This document shows positions 9,542 to 18,581 of a stretch of DNA of 64,000 nucleotides, in pieces (positions within the stretch are counted from its first letter, which is position 1; every line of letters starts with the position of its first letter). Source of the DNA: JANRLL01 sp033762715 (GTDB taxonomy: Bacteria; Pseudomonadota; Alphaproteobacteria; Rickettsiales; SXRF01); the NCBI GenBank assembly GCA_033762715.1, contig JANRLL010000007.1, positions 1 through 64,000 of the forward strand, given 5' to 3'. The notes beneath the pieces are model-generated. The model made no database searches. It was not told the DNA's origin and saw only the letters and a list, made by a program, of their open reading frames with translations. Position numbers and translations under genes: made by a program.

Positions 9542-9960
9542 CCGACGATTTCGGAATCGCTAAAGAAGAAGCGGATTTCGTTAGCGGCGTTTTCCAAGCT
9601 ATCGGAACCATGCACCGAGTTTTCGCCGATCGAGAGGGCGAATTCTTTACGGATGGTACCAGGTGCAGCATCTTTCGGGTTGGTAGCGCCCATGATGTCG
9701 CGGTATTTCGCCACAGCGTTTTCGCCTTCGAGCACTTGCACGATTACTGGCTCAGACACCATATATTCCACCAGCTCGCCAAAGAAGGGGCGCTCTTTAT
9801 GGACTTCGTAGAATTTGCCGGCTTGGCGGCGGCTCAAAATCAAACGCTTTTGCGCAACGATGCGAAGACCTGCATCTTCGATCACGGCATTGATTTTACC
9901 GGTTAAGTTACGCTTGGTAGCATCCGGTTTAATAATAGAAAAAGTACGCTGTATCGCCAT
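9538..9960 (-). CDS. ndk: Nucleoside diphosphate kinase
   Basis: Makes NTPs and dNTPs from their diphosphates with ATP through a phospho-histidine. It is 140 residues, the standard size, beginning MAIQRTFSIIKPDA. The catalytic NSVHGSDS motif places the phosphorylated His at residue 117. The start at 9960 is set by an AGGAG 7 bases upstream; the longer reading to 10104 has no family match. It is transcribed away from the OmpA-like gene, sharing a ~135-base spacer. Confidence 0.97.
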   Translation of the reverse strand: MAIQRTFSIIKPDATKRNLTGKINAVIEDAGLRIVAQKRLILSRRQAGKFYEVHKERPFFGELVEYMVSEPVIVQVLEGENAVAKYRDIMGATNPKDAAPGTIRKEFALSIGENSVHGSDSLENAANEIRFFFSDSEIVG

Positions 9961-10095
9961 AAATATGCTCCTATAAGTTGTGGGGTGTATAAGGGCAAAA
10001 TAGGTAGAAAGCAACTGTTTTGCGTTTTGCTCGCCAATAGGGCTATACAAATGCGCTAAATCGATTATGTTACAGCCCATTAACAAGGGTCTGCC

Positions 10096-10914
10096 ATGCG
10101 CCATATTGCTGTAATTGCTAGCCTTTTATTGCTTACTGCCTGTAGCAATCTGAGCTCGCTCAGTGAGCGCAACCCGCAAGCCAACGATTTCCCTGGCACA
10201 CTTGCCGCCGAATATTTGGAGTTTGCCAAGGCGCAGGCTGAAATGGGCGATACAGACGCCTCCGAGCATTTCGCTGCTAAAGGACTGCAAACTATGAAGG
10301 GTTATAAGGTGTTGCCGGATGAGCCGTCACAGGCCATTGGCAAACGCCAACGCACCCAGCTGGTTGCTGCGCGCACCGCGTTTGTTTCGCTTTTGTCGGA
10401 TGATATGCGCAAAGAAGCGCCCCAACAGCTGGCGCGGGCGCAATTGCTGCTGGAATGCTGGCTGTCGAAGGCTGCTGCCAAAGCCAGCGTCTCGCCCTGC
10501 AAAGAAGAATATGAGTCGGCCTTGGCTGACTTGAATGAAATCGTGGATACGCTGTCTTACGGCGTTGAATCGGAATATGATGTTGCCTTTGCCGAAGGCA
10601 GCGCTGAATTGGAAGAGGAAGCGCGCGCACAGCTAACGCAGATTGCGCAAAAAGCGGCTCAGCTGCCGCGTTATAGAATCTGCTTTGATGGCTATACTGG
10701 ACCCGATCGCAGCTTTCGTAAATTGGCGCAACGGCGCATCGAGGTGATTCGCGCCGAGCTGATTAAGCTGCATATCAACCCTAACCGCATCGAAGCGCGT
10801 AAACCGGCTTCTGATAAGGCCGTGTATTTAAGTCATGACGAAGACGATAGTGACACCGATCGTATCGTCGTGACGATTAAAACCTTAGCCGACACCTTAC
10901 CGACCAACCCTTAG
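10096..10914 (+). CDS. OmpA-family lipoprotein
   Basis: A 272-residue exported lipoprotein. The signal ends in a lipobox, LLLTAC, with Cys16 as the lipidated residue. A helical middle (about 35-150) precedes an OmpA/Pal-like C-terminal domain: DVAFAEGSAELEEEA, a central ICFDGYTG, QRRIEVIRAELIKLHI and NRIEARKP correspond to the usual beta-alpha-beta folds that grip peptidoglycan. The usual Pal/OmpA NHTDxxG segment is poorly conserved, so binding is uncertain. It sits 25 bases before guaA, but a shared function is not implied. Confidence 0.72.
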   Translation: MRHIAVIASLLLLTACSNLSSLSERNPQANDFPGTLAAEYLEFAKAQAEMGDTDASEHFAAKGLQTMKGYKVLPDEPSQAIGKRQRTQLVAARTAFVSLLSDDMRKEAPQQLARAQLLLECWLSKAAAKASVSPCKEEYESALADLNEIVDTLSYGVESEYDVAFAEGSAELEEEARAQLTQIAQKAAQLPRYRICFDGYTGPDRSFRKLAQRRIEVIRAELIKLHINPNRIEARKPASDKAVYLSHDEDDSDTDRIVVTIKTLADTLPTNP

Positions 10915-10939
10915 TGAATAGAAGTGCTATTTTACCCCT

Positions 10940-12499
10940 ATGTCCGACCGTATTTTAATTCTCGATTTTGGCTCACAAGTTACCCAATTAATTGCCCGTC
11001 GCGTGCGCGAATTGGGCGTTTATAGTGAAATTCGTCCATTCAATATTTCCGATGAAGACATCGCCGCTTTCAAACCCAAAGCCATTATTCTCTCAGGCGG
11101 GCCGGCCTCGGTGCATCAGGATTTCTCACCCAAAGTAAGCCCAATCGTCTTTACGTTAGGCATACCCATCTTGGGGATTTGTTACGGCGAGCAACTGCTC
11201 TGCCAGCAGTTGGGCGGCAAAGTAGAATCCTCCGATCACCGCGAATTCGGACGCGCCTTTATTGATGTGGCGGAAGATTGCGCGTTGTTTGACGGTATTT
11301 GGACAAAAGGCAATCAATACCAAGTTTGGATGAGTCATGGCGACCGTGTGATTTCATTACCGTCTGGTTTTAACACCGTGGCCACCACGCCATCGGCGCC
11401 GTTTGCCGCGATTGCTGACGAAAAGCGTCGTTATTACGGTGTGCAGTTTCATCCGGAAGTGGTGCACACACCGGACGGCGGCAAGTTACTGGCCAATTTT
11501 GTACAGAAGATTGCGGGCTGCCGAGGCGATTGGACCATGGCGGCGTTTAAACAATCGGCCATCGCGCGGATTCGCGACCAGGTGGGCGATAAGCGCGTGA
11601 TTTGCGGCGTTAGCGGCGGGGTGGATAGTTCGGTGGTAGCTGCGCTCTTGCATGAGGCCATTGGCGATCAGCTGATTTGTATTTTCGTCAATACCGGACT
11701 GCTGCGCGGCAATGAGCCGGAGCAGGTCGAAAAATTACTGCGCGATCATTTCCATATTAACCTGGTGCATGTCGACGCTGGCCAAATTTTCATGCAGCGT
11801 TTGGAGGGGGTGAGCGATCCCGAGCGTAAGCGTAAAATCATCGGCGAAACCTTTATTGAGATTTTTGAGAAAGAAGCCGAGTTTGCTAAAGGTGAGGGCG
11901 AAGAGATTGGCTTCCTCGCGCAAGGCACGCTCTATCCGGATGTGATCGAATCCATCTCTTTTACCGGCGGGCCCAGTGTGACCATCAAATCGCACCATAA
12001 TGTCGGCGGACTGCCTGAGCGCATGAAAATGGAGTTGGTGGAGCCGCTGCGGGAATTGTTTAAAGATGAGGTGCGGGTGCTTGGCCGTGAACTCGGTATG
12101 CCCGACCAGATGGTGGGCCGTCATCCGTTCCCAGGCCCAGGTTTGGCGATTCGCATTCCTGGCGAGATCACGCAGGATAAAATCGAGATTTTGCGCAAGG
12201 CCGACACCATCTATATCGAAGAGATTCGTAAAGCCGAACTCTATGACGAAATTTGGCAAGCCTTTGCCGTATTGCTGCCAGTGCGCACGGTAGGTGTGAT
12301 GGGTGATTCGCGCAGCTATGATTATGTATGCGCCTTAAGAGCGGTGACTTCCACCGATGGCATGACCGCGGATTATTATCCATTCAGCCACGAATTTTTA
12401 GGTCGCGTCTGCGCACGTATCATCAATGAAGTAAAAGGTATTAACCGTGTTGTTTACGACATTACTAGCAAACCACCTGGCACGATCGAATGGGAATGA
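10940..12499 (+). CDS. guaA: GMP synthase, glutamine-hydrolysing
   Basis: Converts XMP to GMP. The 519-residue protein has a class I amidotransferase domain (DFGSQVTQLIARRVRE at 9-24, nucleophile Cys in GICYGEQLL near 80, QFHPEV near 171), an N-type ATP pyrophosphatase domain with the SGGVDSS P-loop (about 226) and the C-terminal dimerisation domain ending PPGTIEWE. The final A of its TGA stop is also the first base of an inverted-repeat element (12499-12616). Confidence 0.98.
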   Translation: MSDRILILDFGSQVTQLIARRVRELGVYSEIRPFNISDEDIAAFKPKAIILSGGPASVHQDFSPKVSPIVFTLGIPILGICYGEQLLCQQLGGKVESSDHREFGRAFIDVAEDCALFDGIWTKGNQYQVWMSHGDRVISLPSGFNTVATTPSAPFAAIADEKRRYYGVQFHPEVVHTPDGGKLLANFVQKIAGCRGDWTMAAFKQSAIARIRDQVGDKRVICGVSGGVDSSVVAALLHEAIGDQLICIFVNTGLLRGNEPEQVEKLLRDHFHINLVHVDAGQIFMQRLEGVSDPERKRKIIGETFIEIFEKEAEFAKGEGEEIGFLAQGTLYPDVIESISFTGGPSVTIKSHHNVGGLPERMKMELVEPLRELFKDEVRVLGRELGMPDQMVGRHPFPGPGLAIRIPGEITQDKIEILRKADTIYIEEIRKAELYDEIWQAFAVLLPVRTVGVMGDSRSYDYVCALRAVTSTDGMTADYYPFSHEFLGRVCARIINEVKGINRVVYDITSKPPGTIEWE

Positions 12500-12616
12500 A
12501 AATGATTTCTAGGGTCAAGCGCGTCGTTATCTTTGTGCTCGAATCCTCACGTAGCGCTGCTACGCTGCGGCCCTGCGCGCAAAGCTGCCTAGCACCTACC
12601 TCCTATAAATCATTTT
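12499..12616. repeat. Inverted-repeat element 1 (118 bp) with shared core
   Basis: Outer arms AAAATGATTTCTAGG (12499-12513) and its complement CCTATAAATCATTTT (12602-12616) match at 14 of 15 positions. A nested stem CTTTG/CAAAG lies inside. The centre holds CCTCACGTAGCG, a short loop and CTACGCTGCGG, the core shared with the elements at 27781 and 39253. It starts at the last base of the guaA stop codon and ends 26 bases before the next gene. As RNA it would form one long hairpin. It may be a dispersed repeat, a 3'-end processing signal or a weak terminator. Confidence 0.7.
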
Positions 12617-12642
12617 GAGGACGAGGATAAAAACAAAACAAT

Positions 12643-13284
12643 ATGACTGATTTTTTACGTGAGATTGAAGAAGATATTCGCCGCCAACGCTTAGCCGAAC
12701 TATGGAGTAAGCTGGGTAAGGCCGCTGTAATTGCTAGTGTGACGATCGTGCTGGTGACGGTGGTGTATGTGCTATGGCAAAATCATCGCGCTTCGTACCA
12801 GGCTGAGCAAACCAGCCTTTTGTTGCGTGGCATGGAGCGCTTGCAATCGTCCGATTATCGCGGAGCGGTGGAATTGTTTGATACGATTATTGTGGATTCC
12901 AATGCGAATTACCAAGCCCTCGCCTTACTGCAAAAAGCGCAGGCGCTCAAAGCATTGGGTGATGAGGCGGGTGTAAAAGCAACGCTGCAAGCATTGGCAG
13001 CCTTGCAATCCAAAAACCCTATCGCCGGACTGGCGCCGGTATTGGCAGCCGATGCGTCCGATACGCTGATTGAGCCCGTCAAAGATTCGCCTTTTTACTA
13101 CAGCCAACAGGAAGCACGCGCCTGGCAGTTATTGAAACAGGCAAAACCAAAAGAAGCCGCTCTGGTCTTGCAAGAGCTGATCAATGATCGCGCATCCCCT
13201 TCTTCTATGCGCAAACGCGCGCAAGAATTGCTGGCATTGGTTGCACCCGATGCTCCAGCCACCGAGGCAGGTCATGCGCCGTAA
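12643..13284 (+). CDS. YfgM-like TPR membrane protein
   Basis: A 213-residue inner-membrane protein: a short cytoplasmic N-terminus (FLREIEEDIRRQRL), one transmembrane helix (about 26-46), then a periplasmic helical domain with TPR-like pairs (YRGAVELFDTIIVDSNANYQALALLQKAQAL). This is the TPR_21/YfgM architecture. In E. coli YfgM is linked to the SecYEG translocon and periplasmic chaperones, and yfgM sits just before bamB and der, exactly as here. The next gene (bamB) overlaps it by 11 bases. Confidence 0.8.
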   Translation: MTDFLREIEEDIRRQRLAELWSKLGKAAVIASVTIVLVTVVYVLWQNHRASYQAEQTSLLLRGMERLQSSDYRGAVELFDTIIVDSNANYQALALLQKAQALKALGDEAGVKATLQALAALQSKNPIAGLAPVLAADASDTLIEPVKDSPFYYSQQEARAWQLLKQAKPKEAALVLQELINDRASPSSMRKRAQELLALVAPDAPATEAGHAP

Positions 13285-14617
13285 CTCGCTCATTGTCATA
13301 GGTGCGTTATGGCTGCCGCTGGCATTGGGTGCGTGTAGCTCACTTCCAAGCTGGCTGGGCGGTGAAAAAGCGCCAGATAAACCCAAAACCGAAGGCAAGC
13401 GCGAGGAAGTGTTGCCGGTGCTAGAGCAGTTGCAGCCGGATGATGAGTTGAAAGATGTTGCCTTGCAGTTGCCGCCAGCGACTGAAAATAGCGATTGGCC
13501 GCAACATAGTGCGGGGCTCAGTGCTGCGCAAACCAACCTTGCGATCAAAGGATTTTCTGAAGATGACAGTGCGACCATTGGGGATGGGGAAGAGTTCAGC
13601 CATTTGCTGATTCCGCGTCCGGTGGTGGCTGCTGGCAAAGTATTTGCCATGGATGCCGCCGGTTATATTTCTGCCCATGATGCAGCGCGTATCGATAAGG
13701 TGCTGTGGGAAAGCAAAGGACTTGCCGAAGAAGATGAGCCCGAACTGTTTGGCGGTGGCTTGGCCTATTATGATGGCAAGCTGTATGCGGTGTCGGGTCG
13801 TGGCACGGTGGCGGCGTTTGATGCTGGCAACGGCAAGCAGCTTTGGCAAAAAACCATTATCGTTCCTTTCCGCAGTGCGCCGTGGGTCGCAGGTGACAAA
13901 ATGTTTGCCGTTACCATCGATAACCAAATTTTTGCCTTTAGCACCGCCAATGGCGATATTTTATGGAGCCAACGCGGCATTGGCGAGACGGCTGGCTTGA
14001 TTACCTCTTCCTCGCCACTGGCCGAAGGCAACCGTCTGATTGTGCCTTATTCATCGGGCGATATTTATGCGCTAACCGCTGAAGATGGCCAAGAAATCTG
14101 GCATGAGTCTTTAGCAACTAGCGCGCAATCGCGCTCGGCATCGGTGTTTTCTGGTGTGGGTGGTGATCCAGTGATTGATGGTCGCGTGGTGATTGCTGTA
14201 AGTAGCGGCGGCACACTTACTGTATTTAATTTGGAAACCGGTCAGCGCGTATGGTCGCGCCCCTTATCATCCTTGAATAATCCGTGGGTAACCGGCGATT
14301 ATCTTTATGTGCTGACGGCTGATAATGTGTTGGTGTGTTTCGTGAAATTCAACGGCAAGATTCGCTGGTCGACGCAATTGGTGAGTTTTGAAAATCAAAA
14401 AGAAAAGAAAAACCCGATTCGCTGGAGCGGTCCGGTGATGGTCGGTGGCAAGTTAGCGCTGGTGGGCTCGCACGGTATATTGCAGCTGCTCTCGGCCACC
14501 GACGGCACGTTGCTTGAAAAACATAAGATAGAAGAAGGTATCGTCACCCCGCCGGTGGTTGCAGGCGGGCGCATGTATTTGGTTGGCCCTGAGGCCAACC
14601 TCTATTCGCTGTATTAA
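13274..14617 (+). CDS. bamB: Outer membrane assembly lipoprotein BamB
   Basis: Accessory lipoprotein of the BAM complex that inserts beta-barrel proteins. From ATG 13274 it is 447 residues with a signal ending LALGAC (Cys21 lipidated). The mature part is a repeated PQQ-like eight-blade beta-propeller: blades recur as KVFAMDAAGYISAHDA, KLYAVSGRGTVAAFDAGNGKQLWQK, DIYALTAEDGQEIWHE. A GAGG precedes the start. The longer reading from 13184 would bury the signal peptide and is rejected. Position between yfgM-like and der genes supports the call. Confidence 0.93.
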   Translation: MRRNSLIVIGALWLPLALGACSSLPSWLGGEKAPDKPKTEGKREEVLPVLEQLQPDDELKDVALQLPPATENSDWPQHSAGLSAAQTNLAIKGFSEDDSATIGDGEEFSHLLIPRPVVAAGKVFAMDAAGYISAHDAARIDKVLWESKGLAEEDEPELFGGGLAYYDGKLYAVSGRGTVAAFDAGNGKQLWQKTIIVPFRSAPWVAGDKMFAVTIDNQIFAFSTANGDILWSQRGIGETAGLITSSSPLAEGNRLIVPYSSGDIYALTAEDGQEIWHESLATSAQSRSASVFSGVGGDPVIDGRVVIAVSSGGTLTVFNLETGQRVWSRPLSSLNNPWVTGDYLYVLTADNVLVCFVKFNGKIRWSTQLVSFENQKEKKNPIRWSGPVMVGGKLALVGSHGILQLLSATDGTLLEKHKIEEGIVTPPVVAGGRMYLVGPEANLYSLY

Positions 14618-14619
14618 TT

Positions 14620-15981
14620 ATGACATTTACCCTCGCTATTGTTGGTCGTCCTAACGTTGGAAAATCAACGTTATTCAATCGCCTAACCGGTAGAAAGCGG
14701 GCCTTGGTCGACGACCAGCCTGGGGTGACGCGCGACCGCCGCGAAGGCGAAGGCAATATCGCCGGACTTCTGTTTCGCGTGTTGGATACGGCTGGTTTGG
14801 AACAGGCTGAAAAAGGCTCGCTGCAGGCACGCATGACTAATTTTTCCGAACAAGCCATCGAAGAAGCCGATGTCAGCTTGATGGTCGTCGATGGCCGCGC
14901 CGGCATTACGCCTACTGATGAGCATTTCGCCAAGCTGATTCGCCGTAAAGGCAAGCCCACGATTCTGGCCGTCAATAAAGTCGAAGGCAAACAAGGCCGC
15001 GATACCATTGCTGAAGCGCACCGCCTCGGGCTGGGCGAGCCGATTGCGATTTCCGCTGAGCAAGGCGAGGGGCTGGGCGAATTATTGGAAGCGCTACTTC
15101 CTTTTGCCGGTGGGGTATTGCCCGAGGAGCCGGAAGAAGAAGTCGAAGAGGATGAGGTAGAAATACCGATGCAAATCGCGCTGGTGGGCCGTCCTAACGT
15201 GGGCAAGTCCACCTTGTTTAACCGCATTCTGGGCTATGAGCGCACTCTCACCGGACCGGAAGCAGGCATCACCCGCGATTCGATCATGGTCGATTGCGAA
15301 TTTGGTGGGCAAAAGCTCAAGCTGGTCGATACGGCCGGTATGCGCAAACGCGCCAATGTCACCGATAAGGTCGAAAAAATGGCGACCAGTGATACGCTGG
15401 AATCGATTCGTTATGCGCATGTGGTAGTGTGGGTGATTGACGCGCAGCAGCCACTTGAGAATCAGGATAACCATATTGCCGCCCATGTCGAAGAAGAGGG
15501 CCGCGCCATGGTGTTGGCTGTCAATAAATGGGATTTAATCGAAGATCAGGCGGCCTATTTGAAAGCCATTGAGAAGCGCTTGGCCTCGGTATTGCATCAG
15601 GCCAGCGGCATCACCGTGGTGCCGATTTCGGCGCAGCGCGGCATGAATGTCGAAAAGCTGCTGAAGGCTTGTTTTCATACCTATAAGCTGTGGAATAAAA
15701 AGCTGGGCACGGGTGAGCTGAACCGTTGGTTGGAGATGACCCTGGAAGGCCATTCGCCGCCGTTGGTTAGTGGTCGTCGCATCAAGATCCGCTATATGAC
15801 GCAAAAGACCGCGCGTCCGCCAACCTTCCTGCTCTTTTCCAACACCGATGACATTCCCGAGCATTATCTGCGCTATATGGTGAAATCGATGCGCGAGTAC
15901 TTCAACTTGCCGGGGGTGCCAATTCGCATTAAAATCCGCAAGAACAAAAACCCCTACAAAAACAAGAAAGCAGACTCATGA
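14620..15981 (+). CDS. der: Ribosome assembly GTPase Der (EngA)
   Basis: Essential GTPase for 50S maturation. Two tandem G domains are clear in 453 residues: GRPNVGKSTLFN at 9 and again near 190, each followed by DTAG (DTAGLEQAE, DTAGMRKRA) and base-recognition NKVE / NKWD. An acidic linker (EEPEEEVEEDEVE, about 167-180) separates them, and a KH-like C-terminal domain ends in a lysine-rich tail. It overlaps the following ABC gene by 4 bases (ATGA), implying coupled translation. Confidence 0.98.
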   Translation: MTFTLAIVGRPNVGKSTLFNRLTGRKRALVDDQPGVTRDRREGEGNIAGLLFRVLDTAGLEQAEKGSLQARMTNFSEQAIEEADVSLMVVDGRAGITPTDEHFAKLIRRKGKPTILAVNKVEGKQGRDTIAEAHRLGLGEPIAISAEQGEGLGELLEALLPFAGGVLPEEPEEEVEEDEVEIPMQIALVGRPNVGKSTLFNRILGYERTLTGPEAGITRDSIMVDCEFGGQKLKLVDTAGMRKRANVTDKVEKMATSDTLESIRYAHVVVWVIDAQQPLENQDNHIAAHVEEEGRAMVLAVNKWDLIEDQAAYLKAIEKRLASVLHQASGITVVPISAQRGMNVEKLLKACFHTYKLWNKKLGTGELNRWLEMTLEGHSPPLVSGRRIKIRYMTQKTARPPTFLLFSNTDDIPEHYLRYMVKSMREYFNLPGVPIRIKIRKNKNPYKNKKADS

Positions 15982-16913
15982 GTCTTGCCATTGAAATCAA
16001 AGACCTCAAAAAAACCTATAACGATAAAAAAGGCGGTCAAAAAGTAGCGCTCAAAGGCGTAAGCCTGGAAGTGCCGCGCGGCTCGTTTTTTGGCCTCTTG
16101 GGCCCTAATGGCGCCGGCAAATCGACGATGATTAACATCATGGCTGGGCTGGTGCTTAAAACCAGCGGCGAGGTGAAAATCTGCGGCTATGACCATGTGG
16201 CGGATATGCGCAAGGCGCGCAAATCGCTCGGTGTGGTGCCGCAGGAATTGATGCTGGATACGTTTTTCACGGTGCGCCAAACACTTGATATTCATGCTGG
16301 CTATTATGGCGTGCCGAAAGCCGAGCGCCGCACCAACGATATTATTGAAGCGCTGGGACTGGCTGATAAGGCCGATATTAATTCGCGCCGCCTCTCAGGC
16401 GGTATGCGTCGTCGCCTGCTGGTGGCCAAGGCCTTGGTGCATAATCCGCCGGTGTTAGTGCTTGATGAACCCACGGCCGGCGTGGATGTGGAACTGCGCA
16501 CGCAGCTGTGGGGTTATGTGCGCAAACTCAATCAGCAAGGCACTACGGTGCTGCTTACCACCCATTACCTCGAAGAAGCCGAAAAACTCTGCGACAGCAT
16601 CGCAGTTATCAATCATGGCGAGCTGGTGGCCTGTGATAAGAAAAGCAATTTGATGCGCAGCTTTGACAGTAAACAGCTGGTGCTCACACTGGCTGCACCG
16701 GCAGCGGAAATACCCTCGGCGCTCAGCGGATTTTCCTGCCAGCTCGATGAGAAGGGCCGTTTGATTATCAGCTATCAACCGAGCAAACATATGGTCGGTG
16801 ATATCTTGGCAGCAGTGCATATGGCCGGACTCAGCGTGCAGGATATTTCCACCCGCGAAGCAAGCCTTGAGGATGTATTCGTACATCTAACCAGCGCTAA
16901 ACAGGCAGCCTAA
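15978..16913 (+). CDS. ABC-2 type transporter ATP-binding protein
   Basis: ATPase subunit of 311 residues: Walker A GPNGAGKS (42-49), signature LSGGMRRRL (about 139), Walker B VLVLDEPTAGVD (about 158-170), switch His in TTHYLEEAE. The layout with a ~90-residue C-terminal extension matches the drug/polysaccharide export (YadG/CcmA-like) class. Such ATPases normally have an ABC-2 permease next door, but the next gene is rlmI and no permease is in the window. Overlap with der by 4 bases suggests they share a transcript. Confidence 0.9.
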   Translation: MSLAIEIKDLKKTYNDKKGGQKVALKGVSLEVPRGSFFGLLGPNGAGKSTMINIMAGLVLKTSGEVKICGYDHVADMRKARKSLGVVPQELMLDTFFTVRQTLDIHAGYYGVPKAERRTNDIIEALGLADKADINSRRLSGGMRRRLLVAKALVHNPPVLVLDEPTAGVDVELRTQLWGYVRKLNQQGTTVLLTTHYLEEAEKLCDSIAVINHGELVACDKKSNLMRSFDSKQLVLTLAAPAAEIPSALSGFSCQLDEKGRLIISYQPSKHMVGDILAAVHMAGLSVQDISTREASLEDVFVHLTSAKQAA

Positions 16914-18113
16914 GTGGCCTCTATCGCCGCGCCGCTACGCCTGAAAAAAGGCCAGGAACAACTCATACGCGATGGCTATCCCTGGATTTATAGCAGCGAT
17001 ATGATCGAATCATCCGAATTGCTATTACTGCCTGCGGGTAGTTTGGTTGCTATTGAAACCCATAAGGGCGAGCGCTTAGGGGTTGGTTATTATAATGCCA
17101 AATCCCCCATTGCCTGCCGCGTATTGGCGCTGGGTACGGCGATGATCGATGAAACGTTTTTTGCCACACGTTTGGCGCACGCACTGGCTCGCCGCGCACC
17201 TATTGGCATTCCGTATTACCGGCTGGTGCATTCGGAAGCCGATTTTTTGCCAGGCCTCCTGGTGGATCGCTTTGGCGATATTCTCGTAGTGCAGGTGGGC
17301 ACGGCCGGTATGGAGCAGCTCAAACCGCTCTGGCTTGCGGCCTTGGACCAGCTGTTGGCACCAAAAGCGATCGTGCTGCGCAATGACACCTCTGCGCGTA
17401 CGGTGGAGGGATTGTCGCAAGAGGCGCGCATTGAAAAAGGCGAGGTGCCGGCGTTAGTGGAGGTGATTGAAAATGGCTGCGTATTTTTTGCCGATCTGAT
17501 GAAGGGGCAAAAAACCGGCTGGTTTTACGATCAACGTGATAACCATGCGCTGATGGCTGCGCGCGCATCGGGAAAAACCATGCTCGATGTCTATGCGCAT
17601 GCGGGCGGCTTTGGTATTCAAGCAGCGCTTGCTGGCGCCACGCAGGTTGAGATGGTTGATAGCTCGGCGCTGGCTTTGTCGCTGGCCGAGAAGGCAGCTG
17701 TGCGCAACGGCGTGGCAGCGCGCTGTAACTACCGCCAGGGCGATGCGTTTGCGCTGATGCAATCCTTGCAGCAAGAAGGCAAGCACTATGACATGGTCTG
17801 TGTCGACCCACCGGCTTTTGTGAAACAGAAAAAAGATTTGGCTTCCGGCCTTAAAGGCTACGAAAAAGCCACGCGCTTGGCCGCGCCGTTGGTGGCACCT
17901 GGCGGATTGCTATTTGTCGCCTCCTGCTCGCATCATGCCACGCGGCCTAAGTTTAATCAGGCAGTGCTTTCAGGCGTCAAAAAAGCAGGCTATAGCGCCA
18001 AAATTATCCAGCAAACCGGCGCGTCGCTCGATCATCCGCGCCATCCTAAATTAGCGCAGAGTGAATATCTGAAAGGGATAGTGCTGGAAATTGCGCCAGC
18101 GGCTACGCTATAG
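16914..18113 (+). CDS. rlmI: 23S rRNA (cytosine-C5) methyltransferase, RlmI-like
   Basis: Class I SAM-dependent RNA methyltransferase of 399 residues. An N-terminal PUA domain (about 5-75, RLKKGQEQLIRDGYPWIYSS) is followed by the Rossmann domain with MLDVYAHAGGFGIQAA (SAM site) and VCVDPPAFVKQK (about 295), the family's catalytic motif. The GTG start abuts the stop codon of the ABC gene with no gap. RlmI modifies C1962 of 23S rRNA in E. coli; the exact target here is inferred from family. Confidence 0.87.
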   Translation: MASIAAPLRLKKGQEQLIRDGYPWIYSSDMIESSELLLLPAGSLVAIETHKGERLGVGYYNAKSPIACRVLALGTAMIDETFFATRLAHALARRAPIGIPYYRLVHSEADFLPGLLVDRFGDILVVQVGTAGMEQLKPLWLAALDQLLAPKAIVLRNDTSARTVEGLSQEARIEKGEVPALVEVIENGCVFFADLMKGQKTGWFYDQRDNHALMAARASGKTMLDVYAHAGGFGIQAALAGATQVEMVDSSALALSLAEKAAVRNGVAARCNYRQGDAFALMQSLQQEGKHYDMVCVDPPAFVKQKKDLASGLKGYEKATRLAAPLVAPGGLLFVASCSHHATRPKFNQAVLSGVKKAGYSAKIIQQTGASLDHPRHPKLAQSEYLKGIVLEIAPAATL

Positions 18114-18134
18114 TTTGAAAAAAAGGTATAGCTG

Positions 18135-18572
18135 ATGGGACGCATACTGCTTACTCTAACGATTATTGCCATCTCGCCTTTTGTGGCGCTGAGTGTGGCG
18201 ATTGCTATGGGCCATTATGCTGAGCCCGCCCAGGCGCTCATGACGTTATTTAGCTATGCGGCCGTTATTATCACCTTTACGGGCGGCATCCATTGGGGCA
18301 TTGCTATCCAGCAATATAGTAAAAATACCCGTGTCGCTAATACGCTGGCGCTGGAAAGCATTGTGCCAGTAGCGATCGCCTGGAGCCTGGTCTTTTTCCA
18401 TGCTTATCATATTCAGCTGCTCATATTGAGTCTGGTCTTTACCTTGATTTGGGTGGTGGATAGTTTGCTCTATAATATGAACATCATCCCGCAATGGTTT
18501 TTCACCATTCGCTGCGTGGTCACGCCGATCATGCTGGCTTCTCTCTATATCGTCTATTTCGGCATTATTTAG
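18135..18572 (+). CDS. DUF3429 family membrane protein
   Basis: A 145-residue protein with about five predicted helices and little loop sequence. The conserved ITFTGGIHWGIA segment (about 49-60) is the hallmark of DUF3429, an uncharacterised inner-membrane family widespread in proteobacteria. It follows rlmI by 21 bases and is likely in the same transcript. It ends 9 bases from the end of the convergent peptidoglycan-binding gene. No function can be assigned. Confidence 0.75.
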   Translation: MGRILLTLTIIAISPFVALSVAIAMGHYAEPAQALMTLFSYAAVIITFTGGIHWGIAIQQYSKNTRVANTLALESIVPVAIAWSLVFFHAYHIQLLILSLVFTLIWVVDSLLYNMNIIPQWFFTIRCVVTPIMLASLYIVYFGII

Positions 18573-18581
18573 AGCACTCTT

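Noticed and set aside
14544..15227. 227-codon open frame antisense to der
   Set aside because: Ser/Pro/Arg-rich translation opposite the first G domain and linker of Der; a shadow of the real gene.
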